Shown here in pieces: positions 1-4,892 of a DNA stretch of 6,599 nucleotides. Under the pieces are notes generated by a model. It was not told the origin of the DNA. It was given only the letters and a program-made list of their open reading frames with translations, and did not search any database. The stretch's first letter is position 1. Each line of letters starts with the position of its first letter. The stretch is from Pseudolabrys sp. GTDB taxonomy: Bacteria; Pseudomonadota; Alphaproteobacteria; Rhizobiales; Xanthobacteraceae. The position numbers and the translations under genes are program-made. The DNA lies in NCBI GenBank assembly GCA_029945495.1, contig JAQSCR010000654.1:1-6599 (forward strand), read 5' to 3'.

Positions 1-101
1 ACACTCCATCTTTGCTGGAAGATTAGAGTGTTGCGCCGACCAATTGAGCCCACCGCACATAGCCGACTTTGGACTTTGATAATCGTCTGATGTGGGCGCT
101 T

Positions 102-185
102 GTTCGTGCCGGCAATTTCCCTGTTCTCTCGCCGACGAAGCCTGTTCTTCCAAACCAATTCCCTGTTCTGTTGACCAGGGATTTG
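102..185 (-). repeat. Degenerate 21-base tandem repeat (GTTC...CCT units)
   Basis: Four consecutive units begin with GTTC at 102, 123, 144 and 165, exactly 21 bases apart. The first three end in CCT, so the unit junction is CCTGTTC. The two outer full units share a longer end, TTCCCT, while the middle one has AAGCCT. Between the conserved edges the units differ strongly. Because the period is a multiple of three, the minus strand reads as a seven-residue repeat starting with Asn, with Asn-Arg-Glu or Asn-Arg-Leu at the head of three of the units. Degenerate units with a conserved edge suggest an old repetitive element or a decayed coding repeat. No function can be assigned from the sequence. 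Similar AACAGGGAATT-rich intergenic stretches are, from recollection only, common in Bradyrhizobium-like genomes. Confidence 0.55.
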
Positions 186-250
186 TCCTCTAACCGCCTG
201 TTAAAGCGATACTAATTTAGTCTCCAGGTCCTTCGAGGCCGCGATACTGC

Positions 251-274
251 AAAATTCCCTGTAAAATTCCCTGT
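251..274. repeat. Perfect tandem duplication of AAAATTCCCTGT
   Basis: The 12-base unit AAAATTCCCTGT occurs twice without a gap (251-262 and 263-274). It shares the TTCCCTGT core with the units at 117 and 159. All four cores lie in the same minus-strand reading frame, with offsets of 42, 96 and 12 bases, all multiples of three. The second copy also forms the left arm of the hairpin at 267-284. Confidence 0.8.
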
Positions 275-284
275 TAGCAGGGAA
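263..284 (-). terminator. Possible intrinsic terminator of the regulator gene
   Basis: TTCCCTG (267-273) pairs perfectly with CAGGGAA (278-284) around a four-base loop. Read on the minus strand, the hairpin is followed directly by TTTT (266-263), the arrangement of a rho-independent terminator for a leftward transcript. It lies about 120 bases beyond the stop codon of the GntR gene, the only upstream leftward gene. Against this, the stem is only seven pairs, three of them A-T, and its left arm is part of the repeat family in this flank, so the hairpin could be a property of the repeat rather than a dedicated terminator. Confidence 0.35.
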
Positions 285-403
285 AACAGACAGAGCAGGA
301 GGCTGGTTGCACTGCGTCGCCAGCCAGCCAGTCGGTAATTTGGACAAGTCTGTGTCTCAAGTCGCAGGAGTAGGCGACGCCGCTATTCCGGAAAATCGAA
401 TAT

Positions 404-1102
404 TCAAATCGAATCGCGAACGCGATCCCAAGTGCGATCCATGTGCGCGGCAAGGATTTTGGCAAGCCGTTTGCCGTTTCGCTCTTCCAGGGCCGCGATC
501 ATTTCTTCGTGGTCCGCCACGGCCGCTGCCCACTTTTCCGCACTCTCGTTTCCGATATAGCGAATGCGCCGCAGGCGCGCCTGCAACACGCCGTGAACGT
601 CGGCGAGAGCGCTGTTGCCCGATGCGCGCAGAATCGCCGAATGAATGCTCTGGTTTAATTTGAAATAGACGAGCCGGTCGCGGGCAGCATAATGCCGCAG
701 CATCTCGTCATGCATCTTGCGAATCTGCGCGATGTCTTCGTCGGATGCATTCTTGCAGACGAGTTCTCCCGCGAGACTTTCCAGATTTGCCAGGACGATC
801 AGGCTGTCCTTGACGTCCTTCGCCAGGAATTTCCGCACCACGGCGCCGCGGCCGGGCGAGAGTTCGAGCAGGCCTTCGCTCGCAAGATATTTGAGCGCCT
901 CGCGCAATGGCGTGCGCGACACGCCGAGCTCCTGGCCGAGGTGTCCTTCATGAATGCGGGCCCCGGGGGCCAACGTTCCCTCGATGATCATGTCCCGGAC
1001 CCGGGACACGATCGCGTCATGCAGATTGTGCCGGACAATCGGCCTGCGCTGGGCGTCGTCGAGCGGATCGTCCAGGGCGGCGGCTATGGCCCGAACTGCC
1101 AT
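404..1102 (-). CDS. GntR-family transcriptional regulator, FCD ligand domain
   Basis: A 232-residue DNA-binding regulator, the usual length for the FadR/VanR (FCD) branch of GntR proteins. Residues 25-92 form the winged helix-turn-helix: the recognition segment VSRTPLREAL (61-70) and the wing around LSPGRGAVV (81-89) are textbook. The rest is an all-helical FCD effector domain. Its expected metal-site ligands are visible: H154 in LNQSIH, H198 in ADHEEM and H220 in AAHMD. The first ligand position is Asn150 where many family members have Asp, a variant I believe occurs in a subgroup. The ATG at 1102 is preceded by GGAG ten bases upstream, with no better alternative. The gene diverges from the catabolic operon, the usual arrangement for a local repressor that releases DNA when it binds the pathway substrate or an intermediate. 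These regulators commonly sense organic acids, but the actual ligand cannot be read from the sequence. Confidence 0.93.
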   Translation of the reverse strand: MAVRAIAAALDDPLDDAQRRPIVRHNLHDAIVSRVRDMIIEGTLAPGARIHEGHLGQELGVSRTPLREALKYLASEGLLELSPGRGAVVRKFLAKDVKDSLIVLANLESLAGELVCKNASDEDIAQIRKMHDEMLRHYAARDRLVYFKLNQSIHSAILRASGNSALADVHGVLQARLRRIRYIGNESAEKWAAAVADHEEMIAALEERNGKRLAKILAAHMDRTWDRVRDSI

Positions 1103-1129
1103 GAGTCTGAAGCTCCAATAGGGAATCTG

Positions 1130-1160
1130 TTGGCATCATAGGGACTTGTGAGGATATACT
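1130..1160 (+). promoter_or_regulatory. Candidate promoter for the catabolic operon
   Basis: TTGGCA (1130-1135) and TATACT (1155-1160) each match sigma-70 consensus at 5 of 6 positions, but the 19-base spacer is longer than ideal. The start would fall near 1167, leaving a leader of roughly 79 bases. An alternative is ATGACA (1163-1168) with CATATT (1184-1189) or TATTTA (1186-1191), which matches less well. Either choice places one of the two palindromes of this region within or immediately downstream of the promoter. Confidence 0.3.
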
Positions 1161-1163
1161 CAA
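1135..1163 (-). promoter_or_regulatory. Candidate promoter for the GntR gene
   Basis: On the minus strand, TTGAGT (1163-1158) and TATGAT (1140-1135) stand 17 bases apart, matching a sigma-70-type -35 at 4 of 6 and -10 at 5 of 6 positions. Transcription would start near 1128, giving a leader of about 26 bases to the ATG. The -35 overlaps the imperfect palindrome at 1150-1161, consistent with autoregulation. This is a motif call only; no start site is shown. Confidence 0.4.
1150..1161. promoter_or_regulatory. Imperfect palindrome, possible operator 1
   Basis: GAGGATATACTC is a 12-base inverted repeat with one mismatched pair (GAG...CTC arms, ATAT centre). It covers the candidate -10 of the rightward promoter and touches the candidate -35 of the leftward one, so a protein bound here could block both. 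GntR/FCD proteins typically bind short palindromes in such divergent regions. Assignment to the neighbouring regulator is inference. Confidence 0.3.
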
Positions 1164-1176
1164 TGACAAAATTCTG

Positions 1177-1187
1177 TATGCAGCATA
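1177..1187. promoter_or_regulatory. Perfect palindrome, possible operator 2
   Basis: TATGCAGCATA is a perfect inverted repeat of five-base arms around a central A. It lies 59 bases before the first operon gene and just downstream of the preferred rightward transcription start, a normal position for a repressor site. It does not share an obvious core with the palindrome at 1150-1161 beyond AT-rich arms, so at most one of the two may be the real GntR site. Confidence 0.33.
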
Positions 1188-1245
1188 TTTACGGACGGGT
1201 TCTGGCCTGTTAGCGTTCCCTCGCTGAACCAGTCGGACGGAACCC

Positions 1246-2271
1246 ATGAGCCGAGAAAAGCCGCTTATTGCCGTTGCCATGGGCGATCCTGCGGGGATCA
1301 GCCCGGAGCTGCTCGCCCGGCTTCTGGCCGAGCCCGATATCCGGCCGCTCGCGACATTCGTGATCTTCGGCGATGCCCGCGTTCTGGACATGGGGGCCAA
1401 GGTCGCCGGGCTCGTTCCTGACGTGACACGAATCCAATCGGAAGATGCGCTTCCTGAGGACCAAAGCCGGCCCATTCTGGTCGACCTCGCAAACCTCGAC
1501 CTCGATGGACTGACGATCGGCAAGGCGACGCTCGCGGGCGGCAAATTCGCCACCGAGAATTTCCGCCGCGCGCTTCAGCTTGCCTCGAGCGGACGCGCCG
1601 ACGCCGTTTTTTTCACGCCGTTCAACAAGGCGGCAATGCGGTTCGCTTATCCCGGTTACGATGACGAAATCCGCTTCATTCGCGACGTCGTCGGCTCGGA
1701 CGCGTCCGCAAGCGAGTTCAACATACTCGGCGGTCTATGGAACGCGCGCGTTACGTCGCATATGCCGCTCAGCGAGGTGGCGCGAAACATCACCGAAGAC
1801 CGGATATTGAACGCATTGGCGCTGACGAATGCGGCGCTGCGTTCGGCCGGCTTCGATAATGCGCGGATCGCCGTCGCCGGTCTCAATCCGCATGCGGGGG
1901 ACGGCGGCAATTTCGGCCGGGAAGAGATCGACATCATTCAGCCGGCCGTGGCGAAAGCCCAGGCGAAAGGTTTCAATGTTCAGGGCCCATATCCGTCCGA
2001 CACCGTTTTCCTGCGCGCGAAGAACGGCGACTTCGACGCGGTGCTGACGATGTATCACGATCAGGGCCAGATCGCGATGAAGCTCATGGGTTTCGATCGC
2101 GGCGTCACGCTGATCGGCGGGTTTCCGTTTCCGATCTGCACGCCGGCACACGGCACCGCTTACGAAATCGCCGGCAAGGGCATCGCCAATCTCGGCGCCA
2201 CACGCGCCGCGATGCTGCTCGCCATCAAGATGGCAACCGAAAAGCGCAAGCGCGGAAGAGTGGCTGCCTGA
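1246..2271 (+). CDS. PdxA-family NAD-dependent dehydrogenase (PdxA2/TphB-like)
   Basis: A 341-residue cytoplasmic dehydrogenase of the PdxA family (E. coli PdxA: 329). Family signatures run in order: GDPAGISPE (13-21), TPFNKAAM (124-131), SHMPLSEV (171-178), NPHAGDGGNFGREE (214-227), MYHDQG (269-274) and TPAHGTAYEIAGKG (299-312). The three metal histidines are H172, H216 and H271, spaced as in E. coli PdxA. Family members oxidise a hydroxyl next to a carboxylate or diol carbon: 4-phosphohydroxythreonine (PdxA), D-threonate 4-phosphate (PdxA2) or terephthalate cis-dihydrodiol (TphB). By my recalled alignment, K279 keeps the E. coli Lys274 position, but the His136-Thr137, Asn283 and Arg292 positions are Tyr138-Asp139, Thr288 and Ile297 here. 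Vitamin B6 synthesis is therefore unlikely. As first gene of a transporter operon opposite a GntR gene, it is probably catabolic. The ATG at 1246 has only a weak GGACGG-type ribosome site, but the GDPAG motif at residue 13 fixes the start region. Confidence 0.88.
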   Translation: MSREKPLIAVAMGDPAGISPELLARLLAEPDIRPLATFVIFGDARVLDMGAKVAGLVPDVTRIQSEDALPEDQSRPILVDLANLDLDGLTIGKATLAGGKFATENFRRALQLASSGRADAVFFTPFNKAAMRFAYPGYDDEIRFIRDVVGSDASASEFNILGGLWNARVTSHMPLSEVARNITEDRILNALALTNAALRSAGFDNARIAVAGLNPHAGDGGNFGREEIDIIQPAVAKAQAKGFNVQGPYPSDTVFLRAKNGDFDAVLTMYHDQGQIAMKLMGFDRGVTLIGGFPFPICTPAHGTAYEIAGKGIANLGATRAAMLLAIKMATEKRKRGRVAA

Positions 2272-2342
2272 CCGAATAAGAAAAAAGTGCCGAGGACGGG
2301 AATGACGGGGAAAAGGGACAACGCAGTGACAGGCGAGGCGCC

Positions 2343-3245
2343 ATGAGTGCGCCGTTCCAGATCGTCGATGCGCACCAGCATTTCTGGGATCCGGGCAGGA
2401 ACTATTATCCGTGGCTCCGGGATGAGCCGATGATTCCGTTCCGTTACGGCGACTATTCCGCGATCTGCAAAACCTATCTGCCGGCCGATTACCGCAGAGA
2501 TGCGAACGGCTACGACGTTATCGGATCGGTCTACGTGGAAGCTGAATGGGATCCGAAAAATCCCGTTGCCGAAATGGAATACATCGATGCATTGCGGCGG
2601 CCTGAGGGCCTTCCGACCGTCGCCGTCGCGCATGCGCGGCTCGACGAACCCGGGGTAGAATCCATTCTGGAACGACAGTCGGCGTTCTCCTTCGTGCGCA
2701 GTATCCGCCACAAGCCGCGCGCCAACGCGTCGCCCAGGGATAGCGGAGCGGGCGGCATGACGGACGCGCTGTGGCGGCGCGGTTATGCGCTGTTGCGCCG
2801 CCTCGGTCTGCGCTTCGATCTGCAGACGCCGTGGTGGCACCTGCATGAAGCCGCGCAATTGGCGCGCACGTATCCCGATACGCAAATCATCCTCAACCAT
2901 GCCGGATTGCCCGCGGACCGGTCGCCGCAAGGCCTTGAAGGCTGGAAGCGCGAGATGGCCGCGCTTGCGCAATGCCCCAACGTGGCGGTGAAGATTTCCG
3001 GCATCGGCGTGCCGGGCCAAGCCTGGACCAGCGCCGCCAATCGCAGCATCGTGCTGAGCGTGATCGACTTGTTCGGCACCGGCCGCGCGATGTTCGCCAG
3101 CAACTTTCCCGTCGACAGTCTGTGCGCGACTTTCAGCGAGATTTTCGGCGGTTTCCGCGAGATCGTCGCCGACTTCAGCGCCTCGGATCAGCGACTTCTG
3201 TTTCGCAACAGCGCCATCCGCATTTACGCAATGGACCGCGGATGA
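2343..3245 (+). CDS. COG3618 amidohydrolase (lactonase-like TIM-barrel hydrolase)
   Basis: A 300-residue amidohydrolase-2 family protein of the COG3618 group, which includes L-fuconolactonase, 4-sulfomuconolactonase, galactarolactone isomerase and the pyrone hydrolase LigI. Most characterised members act on lactones. The signature VDAHQHFWD (8-16) gives the HxH of strand 1 (H11, H13). VYVEAEWD (63-70), FVRSIRHKP (117-125), LNHAGLP (184-190, H186), VAVKISGIG (214-222) and MFASNFPVD (250-258) follow at the expected barrel strands. The last motif is normally SDWPV with a catalytic Asp; here that position is Asn254, with Asp258 four residues on. No signal peptide is visible, so it is cytoplasmic. 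The ATG at 2343 follows GGCGAGGCG, a modest ribosome site, and sits 71 bases after the dehydrogenase gene. It probably opens a lactone formed by, or feeding, the neighbouring dehydrogenases. The substrate is not known. Confidence 0.87.
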   Translation: MSAPFQIVDAHQHFWDPGRNYYPWLRDEPMIPFRYGDYSAICKTYLPADYRRDANGYDVIGSVYVEAEWDPKNPVAEMEYIDALRRPEGLPTVAVAHARLDEPGVESILERQSAFSFVRSIRHKPRANASPRDSGAGGMTDALWRRGYALLRRLGLRFDLQTPWWHLHEAAQLARTYPDTQIILNHAGLPADRSPQGLEGWKREMAALAQCPNVAVKISGIGVPGQAWTSAANRSIVLSVIDLFGTGRAMFASNFPVDSLCATFSEIFGGFREIVADFSASDQRLLFRNSAIRIYAMDRG

Positions 3246-3340
3246 AGCTGGATGAAGTTGATCGCTGAAGGTTGAGAACTACGTGCAATGAGAAAAGGTC
3301 GTCGCAAAATGCGGGGCCGGAAAAACCAGGGGAGGTACTC

Positions 3341-4342
3341 GTGTCGATACGCATCGTTCAAGTCGCGTTGTCTTTCGCGCTCGCTTTGGCCGTCACTTAT
3401 GCGGCGTCGCCCGCCCAAGCGCAGATCAAGCTCCGCTACGCGCATGTCGGCGTCGCTGGCGCACCGCAGACCCGGTACGCCGACGAATTGGCCGCCTTGG
3501 TCAAGGAGCGCACCAACGGACGCGTCGAGATCCAGGTGTTCGCCAATTCTCAGCTCGGCGGCGTCGGCGAAATGGTCGACGGCATCAAGTCCGGCGCGAT
3601 TGCGATGGGCCACCACGACTTTGCATCGCTCGGCAAAATCCTGCCGGTGGTTGCCGCCTTCAACACGCCGTTCGTTTATACCGACGCCGACCAGGCCATG
3701 CGGGCAACGGACCCGCGCACCTCTGCTGTTCTTCAGGAGGTAAACAAGCAGCTCGTCGAAGCCGGCGGCATGCGCATCGTCGGCAGCCTTTATCAGGGCG
3801 CGCGCCAGCTCACATCGAAGGAGAAGGTGCTGTCGCCCGACGACATGAAGGGCAAGAAATACCGCGGCGTGCCGATCAAGCTCTGGTCGTCAATGCTCAC
3901 GGGCATGGGCGCGGTGGCAACGCCGGTCGAAGTGTCGGAACTTGCGACCGCGCTCGCGACTGGTCTGGTGATCGGTCAGGAGAATCCACTCGCCAATATC
4001 TGGACCCTGAAGCTGTTCGAAGTGCAGAAATACGTGATGATGACCGCGCACATGCAATCGGTGCTGAGCGTGTTCGTGAACGAGCGCGTCTGGCAGAGCA
4101 TCCCGGCGGGCGACCGCAAGATCATGGAAGATGCAATGGCTGAAGTCGGCCAGCGTTCGCTGGAGTGGGATCGCGCCAGCGTGGCGCAATACCGCAAGGA
4201 CCTCGAAGCCAAGGGCATGATCTTTGTCGAGGCGAAGGATGGCCTCAATATTCCGGCGTTCCGCAAGGCGGTGCTGGCCCAGATCGGCAAGGATTTTCCG
4301 GAATGGACGCCCGTGATCGCCAAGATCCAGGCGGTCAAGTAG
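3341..4342 (+). CDS. dctP: TRAP transporter periplasmic solute-binding protein (DctP family)
   Basis: A 333-residue DctP-type receptor that would capture a small carboxylate in the periplasm and deliver it to the QM permease. I take the GTG at 3341 as start because GGGGAGG ends five bases before it. It begins a clean signal peptide: Arg4, a hydrophobic stretch 5-20 and probable cleavage after ASPAQA (27). A TTG frame opening at 3272 would add 23 hydrophilic residues before the signal and has no ribosome site. Family landmarks: LRYAHVG (31-37), the FANSQLGG region (67-74), KGKKYRGVP (170-178) with Arg175 as the likely carboxylate-binding arginine, ATPVEVSELATALATG (193-208) and GQENP (212-216). 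This points to an organic-acid ligand, but not to which one. It lies 95 bases after the amidohydrolase gene, the largest gap in the operon. dctP is used as the family name, not as a claim of C4-dicarboxylate specificity. Confidence 0.92.
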   Translation: MSIRIVQVALSFALALAVTYAASPAQAQIKLRYAHVGVAGAPQTRYADELAALVKERTNGRVEIQVFANSQLGGVGEMVDGIKSGAIAMGHHDFASLGKILPVVAAFNTPFVYTDADQAMRATDPRTSAVLQEVNKQLVEAGGMRIVGSLYQGARQLTSKEKVLSPDDMKGKKYRGVPIKLWSSMLTGMGAVATPVEVSELATALATGLVIGQENPLANIWTLKLFEVQKYVMMTAHMQSVLSVFVNERVWQSIPAGDRKIMEDAMAEVGQRSLEWDRASVAQYRKDLEAKGMIFVEAKDGLNIPAFRKAVLAQIGKDFPEWTPVIAKIQAVK

Positions 4343-4387
4343 TCGGGATACGAAACGTCCGACCGGCGCTCGCAAGGGGAGGCGATG

Positions 4388-4882
4388 ATGGAAAGCCTGC
4401 TGTCGCTCATTCGAAAGGCCGTGCGATTCATCTGCCTTCTCCTTCTTGCAGCGCTGGTCGTGACGCCGCTGTTGCAGATCGTTATGCGCGGTATCTTCAA
4501 CGTGCCGATGTCCGGTGCTGAGGAGTTGGCGCGCTATTTCCTGATTTGCATGTCGTTCATCGGGGCAAGCTACGTCACCCGCGAGGGTGGCCAGATCAGG
4601 ATGGAAGAATTTCAGGTTCTGATTCCACCGACACCGCGCTGGCTTCTTCAGATGGCCATCGAACTCGCGGCTGCCGCCATATTCACCGTTTTCTTCGTGG
4701 CGAGCGTCGTGACGATTTTGAACAACCTGCGAAACCAAACACCGACCTTGGAAATGCCGTTCTGGCTGTTCATGGCGCCGCTGGCGGTCGGCTCTTTGCT
4801 CCTGATTGTCGAGACCCTGATGATGTTTATCCATACGTTCCGGCGTGGACGGCCGGAAGCCAAACAAACGATTTTGACGTGA
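4388..4882 (+). CDS. dctQ: TRAP transporter small permease (DctQ family)
   Basis: A 164-residue inner-membrane protein with four predicted membrane segments (about 13-32, 46-63, 86-110 and 125-148), the normal DctQ layout. The family motif around segment 2, GAEELARYFLICMSFIGA (43-60) followed by TREGGQIRMEEF (64-75), is well preserved. It partners the large permease and docks the binding protein. Two ATG codons stand in tandem (4385 and 4388). GGGGAGG ends at 4382, two bases before the first and five before the second, the same spacing as at the binding-protein gene, so I chose the second; the difference is one residue. The gene follows the binding-protein gene by 45 bases and its TGA lies 10 bases before the large-permease start, implying coupled translation. 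Confidence 0.9.
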   Translation: MESLLSLIRKAVRFICLLLLAALVVTPLLQIVMRGIFNVPMSGAEELARYFLICMSFIGASYVTREGGQIRMEEFQVLIPPTPRWLLQMAIELAAAAIFTVFFVASVVTILNNLRNQTPTLEMPFWLFMAPLAVGSLLLIVETLMMFIHTFRRGRPEAKQTILT

Positions 4883-4892
4883 GGGACCTGTA

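Larger units (their letters stand above)
1..403. other. Gene-free left flank with repeats
   Basis: No frame here has both a start with a ribosome-binding site and a recognisable protein. The stretch holds four copies of TTCCCTGT (117-124, 159-166, 255-262, 267-274), a degenerate 21-base periodicity and a hairpin, each listed separately. A second weak stem lies at 301-306/320-325 (GGCTGG with CCAGCC, 13-base loop), just beyond the stop codon of the minus-strand regulator. Read on the minus strand, bases 3-200 stay open (66 codons) and carry repeated Asn-Arg-Glu triplets, but there is no start codon context and the frame ends at a TAA at 201-203. I treat it as an intergenic element rather than a gene. 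The element may continue to the left of the window. Confidence 0.6.

Noticed and set aside
100..286. CRISPR-like array
   Set aside because: The repeated cores are only 8-12 bases, the spacing is irregular (42, 96 and 12 bases between cores) and units of 21 bases leave no room for spacers; no cas gene is in the window.
274..465. 63-codon minus-strand frame overlapping the end of the regulator gene
   Set aside because: It overlaps the regulator in another frame, has no ribosome site that I can see and has no recognisable motif.
692..1141. Plus-strand frames opposite the GntR gene
   Set aside because: The minus strand here encodes an intact GntR/FCD protein from end to end; the plus frames match nothing I recognise.
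1130..1150. Sigma-54 promoter suggested by TTGGCA
   Set aside because: There is no TTGC-type -12 element at the required distance from TGGCA.
1017..1553. Minus-strand frame overlapping the divergent region and the PdxA-like gene
   Set aside because: It would overlap the regulator start and run through the promoter region; its composition (Ser, Arg, Pro) is that of a shadow frame.
2160..3020. A 286-codon open frame on the minus strand
   Set aside because: It spans the end of the PdxA-like gene, the gap and most of the amidohydrolase gene; both plus-strand genes have clear family motifs and this frame has none.
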